NCBI RefSeq assembly: GCF_028389875.1
Contig: NC_084672.1
Span: forward strand, 496,001 to 560,000
DNA from: Rhea pennata
Lineage: Eukaryota; Chordata; Aves; Rheiformes; Rheidae
Direction: 5' to 3'
Length of the DNA: 64,000 nt
The position numbers and the translations under genes are program-made. Below, one piece after another: positions 1-11,591 of the stretch (position 1 is its first letter; every line of letters starts with the position of its first letter). The notes below the pieces were generated by a model. The model worked only from the letters and a program-made list of their open reading frames with translations, did no database searches and was not told where the DNA came from.

Positions 1-63
1 GCCCCCGGCCCGGCCCCCCCGCCCGGCGGCCCCCCAAGCCCCCGGCCCGGCCCGGCCCCTCAC

Positions 64-74
64 CTCTTCCTCAT
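64..74 (-). CDS. PRC1: PRC1, first coding exon (partial gene at window edge)
   Basis: Only 11 coding bases are present. On the minus strand they read ATG AGG AAG AG, followed directly by a GTGAGG donor, so the protein begins M-R-K and the next codon is split. Human PRC1 begins MRRSE with the same early split. PRC1 bundles antiparallel microtubules at the spindle midzone and recruits KIF4 for cytokinesis. The call rests on three things: the tiny first coding exon, the cell-cycle-type promoter just upstream (CHR and CCAAT boxes), and the position downstream of VPS33B on the same strand, as in human. The rest of the gene lies off the left edge. The sequence at 1-63 is GC-rich intron 1. The exon alone would not identify the gene. 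Confidence 0.6.
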
Positions 75-112
75 CGCGGCCGCTCCTCGCGGCCCCGCTC
101 CGGCACTGCCGA

Positions 113-361
113 TTCAAACTCGCCTCCCAGAGACGCTAATTGGCTGCCAGGAGCGACTGCGTCACGGCTGGCCCCGCCTACAACCGCCACTGCGGCCCCG
201 CCCCAGCCGCGCCCCACGGGCGAGTTCTCCTTTCCTTCGGGCTGCTCTCCCAGCCGGCGTCCACGGCGGCCGGTCCCGCCCCAAGCGCAGCACCAGCCAA
301 TGGCAGCGGAATGTTCTACTCGCTTTCACCCAATCAGCAAGGCGGCGAGCCCTACCGGAAG
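113..361 (-). promoter_or_regulatory. PRC1: PRC1 promoter: CHR, CCAAT boxes, GC boxes, ETS site
   Basis: On the minus strand a CHR-type motif TTTGAA lies at 113-118, with an inverted CCAAT box (ATTGG on plus) at 139-143, about 20 bp away. More CCAAT boxes lie at 297-301 and 330-334, GC-box-like CCCCGCC runs lie between, and an ETS site CCGGAAG lies at 355-361. A CHR spaced closely from NF-Y CCAAT boxes is the known layout of G2/M genes controlled by DREAM and MYB-MuvB. Motif positions are read directly; binding is inferred. Confidence 0.65.
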
Positions 362-419
362 AAACGTAAGCGCGCCCTGACGCGAGGTGCTGGGCGCGCG
401 CTCAGAATTTGACAAGAAC

Positions 420-502
420 CACGTGACCTCGTGCCGGCGCGCGTGCGCACTGCAGCCTGCCCAGCCCGCAGCGGCGAGGCGGGGGCGACAGTGCGCATGC
501 GC
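420..502. promoter_or_regulatory. Palindromic CACGTG E-box and NRF1 site
   Basis: CACGTG at 420-425 sits in the context GTCACGTGG on the minus strand, which suits USF or MiT/TFE factors. A perfect NRF1-type palindrome TGCGCATGCGC lies at 492-502. Both sit 350-430 bp upstream of the PRC1 ATG, just before the minisatellite starts. They may be distal PRC1 promoter elements or the other side of a bidirectional CpG-island promoter. No plus-strand gene is visible. Confidence 0.5.
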
Positions 503-512
503 CGGGACACCC

Positions 513-2175
513 CCGCCCCCCACCCCGGGCAGCAACCCCCTGCCCCACACGGGGCGCGGGCAGGGAACCTCCGCCCCCCACCCCGGGCAGCAACCCCCTG
601 CCCCACACGGGGCGCGGGCAGGGAACCTCCGCCCCCCACCCCGGGCAGCAACCCCCTGCCCCACACGGGGCGCGGGCAGGGAACCTCCGCCCCCCACCCC
701 GGGGAGGAACCCCCTGCCCCACACGGGGCGCGGGCAGGGAACCTCCGCCCCCCACCCCGGGCAGCAACCCCCTGCCCCACACGGGGCGCGGGCAGGGAAC
801 CTCCGCCCCCCACCCCGGGCAGCAACCCCCTGCCCCACACGGGGCGCGGGCAGGGAACCTCCGCCCCCCACCCCGGGCAGCAACCCCCTGCCCCACACGG
901 GGCGCGGGCAGGGAACCTCCGCCCCCCACCCCGGGCAGCAACCCCCTGCCCCACACGGGGCGCGGGCAGGGAACCTCCGCCCCCCACCCCGGGCAGCAAC
1001 CCCCTGCCCCACACGGGGCGCGGGCAGGGAACCTCCGCCCCCCACCCCGGGCAGCAACCCCCTGCCCCACACGGGGCGCGGGCAGGGAACCTCCGCCCCC
1101 CACCCCGGGCAGCAACCCCCTGCCCCACACGGGGCGCGGGCAGGGAACCTCCGCCCCCCACCCCGGGCAGCAACCCCCTGCCCCACACGGGGCGCGGGCA
1201 GGGAACCTCCGCCCCCCACCCCGGGGAGGAACCCCCTGCCCCACACGGGGCGCGGGAAGGGAACCTCCGCCCCCCACCCCGGGCAGCAACCCCCTGCCCC
1301 ACACGGGGCGCGGGCAGGGAACCTCCGCCCCCCACCCCGGGCAGCAACCCCCTGCCCCACACGGGGCGCGGGCAGGGAACCTCCGCCCCCCACCCCGGGC
1401 AGCAACCCCCTGCCCCACACGGGGCGCGGGCAGGGAACCTCCGCCCCCCACCCCGGGGAGGAACCCCCTGCCCCACACGGGGCGCGGGAAGGGAACCTCC
1501 GCCCCCCACCCCGGGCAGCAACCCCCTGCCCCACACGGGGCGCGGGCAGGGAACCTCCGCCCCCCACCCCGGGGAGCAACCCCCTGCCCCACACGGGACG
1601 CGGGAAGGGAACCTCCGCCCCCCACCCCGGGCAGCAACCCCTGCCCCACACGGGGCGCGGGCAGGGAACCTCCGCCCCCCACCCCGGGGAGGAACCCCCT
1701 GCCCCACACGGGGCGCGGGAAGGGAACCTCCGCCCCCCACCCCGGGGAGGAACCCCCTGCCCCACACGGGGCGCGGGAAGGGAACCTCCGCCCCCCACCC
1801 CGGGCAGCAACCCCCTGCCCCACACGGGGCGCGGGCAGGGAACCTCCGCCCCCCACCCCGGGGAGGAACCCCCTGCCCCACACGGGGCGCGGGCAGGGAA
1901 CCTCCGCCCCCCACCCCGGGCAGCAACCCCCTGCCCCACACGGGGCGCGGGCAGGGAACCTCCGCCCCCCACCCCGGGGAGGAACCCCCTGCCCCACACG
2001 GGGCGCGGGAAGGGAACCTCCGCCCCCCACCCCGGGCAGCAACCCCCTGCCCCACACGGGGCGCGGGAAGGGAACCTCCGCCCCCCACCCCAGGCAGCAA
2101 CCCCCTGCCCCACACGGGACGCGGGAAGGGAACCTCCGCCCCCCACCCCGGGCAGCAACCCCCTGCCCCACACAG
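513..2175. repeat. 58-bp minisatellite, about 28.5 copies
   Basis: A tandem array with an exact 58-bp period, containing GGCAGCAACCCCCTGCCCCA and CACGGGGCGCGGGCAGGGAA. Two variant sites recur: GGCAGC or GGGAGG, and GCGGGCAGGG or GCGGGAAGGG. Eight consecutive copies (about 758-1164) look identical, while variants cluster right of 1220. One copy near 1628 is 1 bp shorter, and the last copies carry private changes. The array fills the gap between the VPS33B poly(A) site and the PRC1 promoter. Long open frames cross it on both strands only because the unit rarely contains a stop; it is not coding. Confidence 0.97.
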
Positions 2176-2337
2176 GGCATCGTGTCCCCCTCAGACAGGA
2201 CACCCCCTGCTTACAGACTGCCCCCCGGGCCTGGCCCCCTCCATCCTGCTGCCCTCAGGGCTGTGTCCTGGCTCGGCCCCCAAGCCCGGGGGCTCTGCCG
2301 CAGAGCCAAGCCACGCCGGAGTCCAGTGCACAAGTGG

Positions 2338-2343
2338 TTTATT
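2338..2343 (-). terminator. VPS33B: VPS33B poly(A) signal AATAAA
   Basis: TTTATT on plus reads AATAAA on the minus strand, about 175 nt after the VPS33B stop codon. Cleavage is expected near 2320, about 145 bp before the 58-bp array. Confidence 0.8.
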
Positions 2344-2518
2344 CAGTGCGCGGGCTGTGGCCAGCAGCCTCCCTCCACCCTCGGGGGGCAGCCAGCCCCC
2401 AGCGCTGCTCCACCCAGCCTGCAGGCCCCACGCTGCCCGGCCGGGGCCACGACACTGCCCAGCGCGCTCCTCTCGCCCCAAGCCTTCCCCCCTCATCCTC
2501 CAGTGAGCCAGCACAGCC

Positions 2519-5500
2519 TCAGGCTTTTGTCTCAATCATGGCCTCCATCATCCGCGCACTGTTCGTAATTGCTGTTGTCAAGAAGATGAACTTGCACCCT
2601 GAAAAGGGAGAAACCCTGCAAGGCTGCAGCCAGCACCCTGTGCTACAGCAGGCTGCAGCGGTTCCCAGCACGCAGGAGCTGGAAGTTGGAGCCGCAGCAC
2701 GGAGATGGCAGCTGGGCAGAGTGACTGCCTGCTTTCCTGATACTGCTCTCCATCTCTGGATTTACACCTGCCCTAGGGGATACCTGTTCCCATGACAGCA
2801 GGCTGGGAGATAGCCCACGATTTTAACCCACCCACTGTCTCCACCAGGAGTTAGGTCATAGGTTTAGGTCAAGAGAATAGGAGGGGTTTACGCTTTAACC
2901 ACTGCTGATTCAAAGTACCATAACTGCTCGGATTTATCCTGTGTGATCACAGCAAGTCTTTCTTACTGTGATCAGAAGCAGCACCTGCTCTTGCATGCTC
3001 CCTGCCCTGATGCAGGGCCCTGCTCCCAGCACTCCAGTGGCCCGTACCTTTCTCCTTCCCCAAAAAGCGAAGAGCAGCAATTTCAGAGAAGGTGCAGCCT
3101 CCTAAGAACACTACGAGGATGATGTGCTGAGACTCCCAGGCAGGATTATCCTCCACAGCACTCTCTGGAAGGAACAGAGTGTTGTTAACCTGACCAACTT
3201 GAGGCCTGCCCTCCCCAGAAGCCCCAAGTGCTGGCATTACCTGTAACAGAAAACTCATTGCCATTGAGCAGGCGCACAACTTCCTCCAGGCCCAACCAGC
3301 TTTTGCGCTCTAGCACCTAGGAGATGAACAGGGGAATGCAGGCTAGGGGACAGAAAAGACGTGCACAGCAAATACACCAGGCATATCTCAGGAGTAAGTC
3401 CCCAGGCCTGAAAGCAAGGCACCAATCAAGCAGATGAATACTGCCATGCCTCTATCTGGGAACCAAAACAGCACTTCCCAGCCCAGTCCTGAGTGGAGGA
3501 ACATCCTTCAGACCCTCTACAAAGATACCAGAGGCACTTGGCTAAGGCTCACGAGGGAGGCAGGATTTTCCTCAGAGAGGACTTGCAGCGCCTTTCTAAG
3601 GGCAGACTTACCTGTTCAATGATCTTGCAGCTCAGGGGAATGTAGGCCCCACTGAAAACATATGCCATATCCCGTGGCATTTTCAGATCATACTCTCCAT
3701 CCACCCGGGGAATCTACAGAGACACATATTACTCAGCGTTTGGAAGCAGTTTGCTCTGGGCTTCACCTACCACATCAGATGCATAGGTTGATGAGGAGAG
3801 ACAGACATTCAAAGCGAGTCTGTGTCTTCATCTCCTCTCCTTCCTCCCTGGCCACCAACGGCCCAAGATCAGGCAAATACATGGCACAGTGGGCTATGCA
3901 TCAGACCGAGTGCCAGAGACTGCAAACATCACCTCTCCACTGTGCCCCGGAGAGTGCTATTCCCACAACACCAGGCAGCTACATCCCACCCAACTCCTGC
4001 AAGCAGCCAGCCAGACACCCAACACTGCTCTTAGGGCAGATCAGGAGTATTCACAGGATGCAGTATGAGGCTATGGCAGTTAGAGTTATCCTTTAACTGG
4101 AGCACCTGGCATTTCACTACATAGGTGGAGCCAGAGACACAGCAGATCATAGAGTCTGCAGTCTCTCTTGTGTCAAGAGGAGAAGCAGCTCTGGTTGTCT
4201 TGTGAAGTGAGCATGTCCCCAGCTGCCAGGATCTTAGGGAGCCCAGAACTTTCACAGCCAGGCAGTCACAGACCAACCAGATCCCTCTGACAACAGTGGA
4301 TATGTGAACAGAGCAGCAGGCCAGCAGCCTAAGGACATACCAACCCCAGCTTCTTGCTTATGCCTCGAAAATTGCTCTTCCTGGCCAAAGAATTAAATGC
4401 ATCTGTGATTTTTCCTGGAAAACAAGGCAAGGAGAAATGGCTCAGAGCCTTGAGATTCATCACTAGGGGCAAGAGCTGGAGACTCCTAGACACAAGCAAG
4501 GTAGAGTGAGGAACGGTGCAGAGCACCTGGCTCCGGAAGAGAAGGGGCAGCAGTGCTTCCCAGTCCTGCCACCCCCAGAGGAAGAGTCAGTTGCCATGTT
4601 TGTAGCAGCCCTGGGCACAGCTGGGACACCACCTCTGGGGACGTGCTCCATGCCTGGGGCATCTGGGCTTGCCATGTGCTTCTGGGATGCAGATCAGGAA
4701 ACACCAAGTCTCCACAATTGTCTGCCCCCTCTGAGCTTCCCCACAGCTCAGTCTCCCAGGGCACTTGAGGGGCAGAAAGAAACCTAGCTCTCACCTGCAG
4801 CTCGGTCTGTCACCAGCTTGCTCACTTTGCTCTCCACAGCAGTCAGGGTCTCTCCAGGAGACTGTTCAGTGAGCAGCCCAATACGCTTGAGGTTGTGGAA
4901 AGTCAGCAAGTGCTCAGGCCCGTAGCTCTAGGAAAAAGGGCAGTGGGATCAGAGTCAGGCCCCAGTGGTGAGCAGGGATGTACAGCAGTCTAGGGAGACT
5001 GCTCAGAGAAACCCAGTAAGGAAAGAGCAGGAGAGGGCAGAGCACACGGCTTGTGCTGAGCTCAGGAAGACAGGGTTAACATTTCTGCTCCAGGCTGCCC
5101 TACAGAGGCACCCAGCCCACCCAGTGATTGCTCTGGCCCCCAGACACACTCACTTGCAGGTACTGGGTTTTCAGGGAACGGTAGTCCTTGGGGATGAGAC
5201 CTGTGGGGAGCATCACAGGGAGAACTCAGCACCAAGACCTAGAGGGTCTTCAGTGCTGCCCCTCCCTGACCAGCACCCCCAGACACCTCACCATTCTCCG
5301 TGATGGACAACAGGCACATCAAGCGCAGGCTCTCAATGGGGGATACCTGCATGGGAACAGGCACTGTAAGCAGCCTGCCCAAGTTCCCCCTTCCCCTGAC
5401 ACTGGGGCAGGGTGGCAAGAGCAGCCTGCCCCTCCAGCTCAGCACAGTCTCACCTGTCGGTCAATGTGCTCCTCTATGAAACTGGTGCTCTCACGGATGT

Positions 5501-8500
5501 CAAAACCCTCCAGCAGAGCTGTCAGGGAAAGAGGCAGAGTCACTTCATCCTAAGGGCCAGGCTGACCAACCCACAGGAAATGGCAATACTGCTCTGCACA
5601 GGGGCACAGAGAGCCCCAGATCCACAGCTCTCACAAGCCAAGCAAGGTAGGATCTGGGTGCAGCTCCCCTCCCTGAACCTCAGGGAAAGGTAAGGCCTTG
5701 TGATGTTTGGTCTTCTACCGCATTGTGCATTGGCCCTGTGACGATATGGCTTGACTCTACTTAGGGCTTCACAACTCCCCTCAGTACAAACAGTCTCAAA
5801 GGACTGCAGCCATGCAGCGGAGCACCTGGGGCAGCCCAGACCTGGGACTAGTGAGGCTGTGAGTCAGAATGGAGGGTATGGGAGTGAGGACTGGGACAGA
5901 GGGTAGCAGTAGATTTGGGACTCACAGTGTTCAGTCTTGATCATCTCCTGAAAGTCCTGTTTGGTCTTCTTTTTCATGATGGACTCACAGGCACCAATAT
6001 CTGCACAGCCAAGAGAGACCATCGCTTTGGAGGCATACAGCTTGGCCCTCCCCAGTACAGACAACCTCATGTACTGACAGCTTCTGCTAACCCTGCCCAT
6101 TGCTTAGGGCATCTGCTTCTCCAGGGGACTAGCCAGCCTTTGAGATACCCCTACTTTTCTCCCTGGAGCCCAGGTACCAGGTGCAGTAGTCCAAGGCCTC
6201 TCCCTCCCCACTGCCCCAGCTCTGGTTCCTACGCAGACTCAACAGGCGATGCTCTTGCTTTAGTCCCTTCAGCTCCTGGGAGACAAAGTTCTTCATCTGC
6301 TTGATGTCCATCCCACGACGCCGCTGTGGAAGAAAGAGTGTCTGGGGAAGTGCTTGGATACAGAGGGACAGCACTGCGGGAAGTCTTGCACGCTCAGGGG
6401 ATGAGCCAAGCAGGCCCAACACTCACGTCATACTGTGCCTGCAAGTTACGTGACTTTTGACTCAGGAAGCCAAACACACTGGAGAAATGCTCGTTCCGTA
6501 TCTGGCTGAAGACCTACACAGAGAATACTGCAGCAGTCACAGCGCAGCATGGGCCCTGCACTCGCTCACGCTGAGTGAAGGGTCCACCAGTCACAGCTCA
6601 GCCAAAGCACAACAGGACTCAAGAGCCTGCTCTTATCAGCACCCTGAACAACAGCAAGACAAGGTGGTATCCCTGCCAGGGTAGACAGAGTCCCTCACCC
6701 AGGCCCCAAAATACCAACTAGCAGGCACAAAACAGGAAGGCACAAAACACGCAGGGACTCTGGCAATTACACATGCTGAGCTGTCTGGGGACCATGTTTC
6801 TCCCGCCCCCATACCCATTCTTTCACAACCAGCCCCCCTTAGGCCCAGCAGCACCTGGTCTTTCCCTGCTCCCTGTTTAGGGTTTCCAGGAGTAGATAGC
6901 CCGAGTCAGCCTCCTCCCAGTGCCAAGTGGGCAGGGAGCACTGAGGGGACCCACCACAACTGAGGCATTTGAACAGGATTCACCTTGTCCTGGGAGTTGA
7001 GCAGCACCTTAATACTCTTGTCAGAAGAGGTGACCTCTGGCCCAAAATCCACGCTCCCTGCAGAGAATGATGAAGAGGTGCTTTGCCCCAGCACTACAAA
7101 CTCCCCTGCACATGTCTACTAGGTTGCAAAAGGCTCTGGGGAAGGGCGACAGCTGCTCAGCAGCTGTCAGACCAAGGGCTGTCCTTGCAGACAACTTCTG
7201 TCCCTATGGGGAAGAGCTCCTGCTGTAGCACACAGGCCTTTGGTCTGACACCACCAGGCAAAGACCCCAGACAGACCCTCACTACACACTGTGCAGGGCC
7301 CTTTGCTGCTCCATCGCCTCCTCCTGTGACCTACCACACTTGATACGGAAGGTGTCGTCCACCAGCCCCTCATACACCACCTGGGAGCACAGTGCTGTGA
7401 CGTAGTCTGTGTCTACAACGAGAACCGCAAGGCAAGGGCTCGTGTGTTCATGGTCTTCAACCAGCAAGCTGCTCTGCTGCTCCTCACACCTACTCCTACC
7501 CATCGTCTCTATCTCCCACAGCTGGCTGGCCCTGCATAGCTTCCACCACCACCTCCAGTTGCTCCAAGCCTCCTGATTACATCCAGAGCCAGCACGTCCT
7601 CTCCTTGCACCACGTAGCTGGGCATCCTTCTCCGATGGAGCTGCCAGCCACACTGCTCCCTCCTTGCCAGGCCCCAAACCTGCTGCCACTCCTCACTCCA
7701 GCTGACCATGCCAGGTCCCTACCTCTGTCCATGAGAAAGATGTTGCCAATCTCAGGCTTCCTGCCCTGACTGTCGCCCTCACTCTCCTCCTCCAGGTCCC
7801 GCCACAACTCATAGCTCATCTGTGAGGGGAACAATCATATCAAGGCCTTTGAAAGATCAGTCCCAGGTACCTACTAAGGGGCACAGTACACCCCAGCATT
7901 AGCCCTTCCATGCACTGATGTGGGCATGCCAGCCAGAACATGATCTAACACGGCCTCTAGAGAATAATAAATGCAGCAAGTCTCAAGATCATATACACCA
8001 AAAAACTGAGTGCAAATACTTCCTCCCAGCCAGGGCACACGGCATTCCTAGACACCTCAACAAGCAGCAGACACTGCCTCAGCTCTGCACAATCTGAGTA
8101 CATGCAGCACTGGCTGGGAGATGTGGGATGACATGGACCTCTCTTACAGATGTGCTGAACATCCCCAGCACCATCTGTGAAGAGGCACAAGAATATTGTG
8201 ATCTCTGGGGTTACACAAACACTAGATGGCTGATTGGTTTTGATCCCCTGCAAACTGTGCCCCATATGAGAACCAGAGAGAGGCCCTGCCCCCAAGCACA
8301 GGCAGAGCTCTGCAGCATGCGCAGTACCTTCGCACACCTGCCAATCCCATAAGCCTTGCTGAAAGGCCCATACAGGGAGTTCAGTAACTGCAGGGCTCGA
8401 GCAACAGAGTTGATCCAGCGGTGATCTCCTTCCTGCAGGGACCACAAAAACATTGGGGAGCAAGTCTGGCCGAGCTGGCTTGGAAACATCTGTGTATGTT

Positions 8501-11393
8501 AGGGAACTTTGCTGGGGCTGGATTGCAGATGGAGCAGGCCAAAGTCTTGTCTTCCAGGAAGGAAGTACACAGAAACATGCAGAAATTCCCTAAACCTTGC
8601 TCAGGAGTGACCAGAGGAGGGGCTAGCACAGGAGCCGGTGTGCAGGTGTGTGGAAAAGGAAAGACATCAAAACCCATCAGAGCAGCTGGCTGAGGGAATA
8701 GCCAGCTGGAAGAGCAGAGGAAGGCCTGCAGAAAGGGCTGAGAGGACCAAGCAAGACATGTCACGTATCAGCTCCCTGAGCAAAGCTCTTCTGTCCTGGG
8801 CCTAAGAAATGAATGAGGGAAAGGCTGTAATCCCACAGGGCAGTGTGTCCCAACAGGACTGTCCACTGACCAAAAAGTAGTCACGGAAGAACTCAGGCAG
8901 CTCCATGCTGATGATGTCATCATCCAGTGGGAGCAGGTAGAAGGACCATTCATCACAGGTCACATCTGAGTTTGGGACAGAAAAATGCAACATTTACCCA
9001 ATACTCAACAGAAACAGCCCCAAGAATTATGACAGCCCCTCAGACAGATGGGTCAGACAGCACAGGGATCAGGCCTTTCAAAGGGATTCCCTCCTTTGTA
9101 CTGAGACAGGGCAGGACTGTCTCTCCTCCCTGAAAGATGCTGATTGCTCACACACTCTGCCCCACAGGCAGGCACTCAGGCTCATGGGACCCTGCTGTTT
9201 TATGGCCATACTTGGGACCCAGCCAGTACACAGGATCCCACCACCGCAGTTCACCGATGTCAGAGCTACTGTGAGCCAGCCATCGGGGCAGGAGGAATGG
9301 AGGTCAGGCACCCCGGTCCCACTCACCACCAAAGACACCCTCTTCCTCCAGCACCATCTCACAAGCATAAAACTGCAAGACAAGAAGAAACCCTCAGCAC
9401 CCAGACAGGTTCCAGCACCACCTGCACAGAGTGCAGACCAAGGTCTCCTAGAAATGGATGTGACTATTTTATTCCCAGACATTGCAACATTTTGTTTCAG
9501 TTCAATGGCTAAGGGTGAGAAATTAAGAACTTTCAATTTTGGTAACAGCAGCAGAAAGTATGAAGACCGGACTCGGAATCTATGGTGGTAACTGGTAGGA
9601 AAGAGCAGCCAGACTGACCTTCTGGGGGCTGAAAATAATCTTGTACTTCCGGCTCCTCCCTGCTATTTTATCAGCATTCACAATATCTGCAGACAAAACA
9701 CTTGGGTTAACCAGACCTAAAGCTGTCCATCAACCTGAACTAGCACAATTCCTCTTGTACAACAAGATCTGGGGTCCCAGAATGTCACAGGCCTTGAAAT
9801 ACACCAGGCAGAAAGCGAAACCCTGTGTGTGGAGCCAGTTTCCAGAGGGTGCAGGCTCACTGAAAGCCCTTATCCGTCCTGCTTGGTACTGGCAATGCAG
9901 AGCACCAAGTCCCAGTCCTCAGAAGCACAGGATGCTCATTAGGCCCATACATCACTACTGACCTTCCCAGCACAGCCCACTAGGCAGCAATGTCCCAAAT
10001 CTCAGCACAGAGCTGAGGAACTACCCACTGACAACAGGTGACTGACAACTGCCCAGCAGGCCCCTTGCACTCACCAGCAATGTACTTCATGGTCTTGATC
10101 CGTGGGCGGACAAGGAAGCAGAACCTGTGCTCACACAGAGCAACAGAGCAGAGTGAGAAACAGGAAACCCTCTGAAACCCCTTGTGCCCAGCCCTGCCTT
10201 CCCAGGCCCCTTTTCTTCACCAGCATCCCTGCACTGAAATCCCTCTGGTCCAGGGGAAGCAAATCCAGAGCTGGAAGAGGCCCCTGCACCCAGACCCATC
10301 ACGTTTGTTTTATCCTGCCTGCTCTGCAAACTGCTCCAGTTTGCAGTCAGGCTTGGGACCAGCTGTCTGACAGCTGGCAAGGCTGCAGGCTCTGCAGGGC
10401 AGCACCCAGTACCCCCAGTGCTGGAGGACTCACTGGTCACTGGTGCTGGTGGTGGGCCTGTTCTCCACTTTGTACAGCTTGTCCACCTCGTGCTGCTGCA
10501 GGGAGAGCATGGGGCCGTCAGAGGGGCAGCGCCAGGGCACCGAGCCTGCCAGCCTGCGGCCCCTGCAGTACCTTGAGGATGGAGACGTTGGCGATGCGGT
10601 CCAGGGGGCTCATCAGGTCGGCCTCGATGAACAGGTCCTTCCTGCCGGGGAGCTGGGGGCGTGCAGGTGTGGGCGGGGGCCCAGCAGCTGCCCAGACTGC
10701 CCTGGGACCCCTTTACTGTCCCCGGCCGCCCCCCAGGAACCTCCTGCTGCCCCAACTGCTCCCCCTGGACCCCTCCACTGCCCCCAGTCCCCTCTATTGC
10801 CTCTGACCGTCCCCCGGGCCCATCCACCACCCCCCTCCAGGCCCATCTGCTGCCCGTGATTGCCCCCTAGATCCCTCTACCACCCCCGACTGCCCCCCAG
10901 GCCCATCTGCCGCACCTGACTGACCCTGGGCCCCTCTGCCGCCCTGACGGCCCCCGGCCCCTTCTGGTGCCCCCGACGGCCCCCCAGACCCTTCTGCCGC
11001 CCCCGACCGCCCCCTCGGACCCCTCTATCGCCCCTGACCGCCCCCCGGACCCACCTGCCGCCCCTGGACCCTCTCCGCTGCCCCCGACCACCCCCGGACC
11101 CTTCTGCCGCCCTCGACCGTCCCCCGGCCTCTCTCGGCCGCCCCCGACCGCCCCCCGGCCCATCCGCCGCCCCCGAGTCCATACCCTGCCCCCCCCCCGC
11201 CCCGCCGCGGAGCCGCTCCGGGGCCCATCGCTGCCTCCGCCGCCCGCCCGGGCCCGACTCCCCCGCCTGGGCCGGCCAGGGCCGCCGCCGCCCCGACCTG
11301 CTCCAGCAGGTAGATGAGCTGGTCCCTGGCCAGACGCTTGAGGATGGCGAAGTCGGGCGGCTCGGGCGCGTCGCGGCGGCCTGCGAAGGCCAT
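2519..11393 (-). CDS. VPS33B: VPS33B, Sec1/Munc18-family vesicle fusion protein (complete)
   Basis: Exons: 11298-11393, 10572-10652, 10434-10495, 10075-10124, 9619-9686, 9327-9372, 8871-8965, 8328-8432, 7723-7819, 7335-7412, 6984-7057, 6427-6513, 6233-6323, 5926-6000, 5454-5518, 5292-5346, 5154-5200, 4795-4927, 4341-4414, 3612-3713, 3241-3316, 3048-3164, 2519-2598. They sum to 1854 nt, or 617 aa, the human length. It starts [20 protein letters not shown]. Conserved blocks include [68 protein letters not shown] and [20 protein letters not shown]. The whole protein is a Sec1-like fold. In the known family, VPS33B pairs with VIPAS39 to direct late-endosome, lysosome and alpha-granule trafficking, and loss in humans causes ARC syndrome. 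The exon 1 donor (GTCGGG) is weak. No disabling change was seen. Confidence 0.97.
10700..11180. repeat. Degenerate ~30-bp GC-rich tandem repeat in VPS33B intron 1
   Basis: Units of about 30-31 bp built on CCCCCGACCGCCCCCCGGAC and a CCTTCTGCCG tail recur roughly 14 times with many substitutions. On the VPS33B sense strand it is strongly G-rich and could form G-quadruplexes in the pre-mRNA. It explains the long overlapping open frames here. Confidence 0.75.
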
Positions 11394-11478
11394 GGCGGGG
11401 GGCGGCGGCGCCACCCCGGAACGGCCCCGCGCGGCCGCGGGCCCCGCCGGACCGACCCGGAGCGCGAACGCCGCGCGC

Positions 11479-11520
11479 GCCGGAAGCGCCCGGCGCCATG
11501 GCAACCCTCGGCCGGAAGCG
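11479..11520. promoter_or_regulatory. VPS33B: VPS33B promoter: two ETS sites flanking an X-box-like site
   Basis: Two CCGGAAGCG ETS/GABP-type sites (about 11479-11488 and 11512-11520) flank GGCGCCATGGCAACC (about 11491-11505). Its second half ATGGCAAC matches the RFX X-box exactly, while the first half is imperfect. The cluster is about 90-130 bp upstream of the VPS33B ATG, inside the 198-bp gap after HDDC3. It has no TATA box. Factor binding is inferred. Confidence 0.5.
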
Positions 11521-11567
11521 GCGCGCCGCGCCCCGGACACAGGCAGGCGGCGGTGGCGACTCGCACG

Positions 11568-11573
11568 TTTATT
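11568..11573 (-). terminator. HDDC3: HDDC3 poly(A) signal AATAAA
   Basis: TTTATT on plus, AATAAA on the minus strand, starts about 18 nt after the HDDC3 TGA (11592-11594). The predicted 3'UTR is only about 35-45 nt, ending near 11550 and about 150 bp upstream of the VPS33B start codon. Confidence 0.8.
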
Positions 11574-11591
11574 GCCGGGGCCGCGGCCCGG

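Noticed and set aside
513-2175. CRISPR-like array
   Set aside because: Units abut without unique spacers, and the sequence is a vertebrate nuclear minisatellite.
326-2795. Very long open frames (about 590-800 aa) on both strands with Pro/Gly/Arg-rich repeats
   Set aside because: They are frames through the 58-bp minisatellite. The unit rarely creates stops, the frames exist on both strands and in several registers, and there is no gene-like start, splice pattern or known domain.
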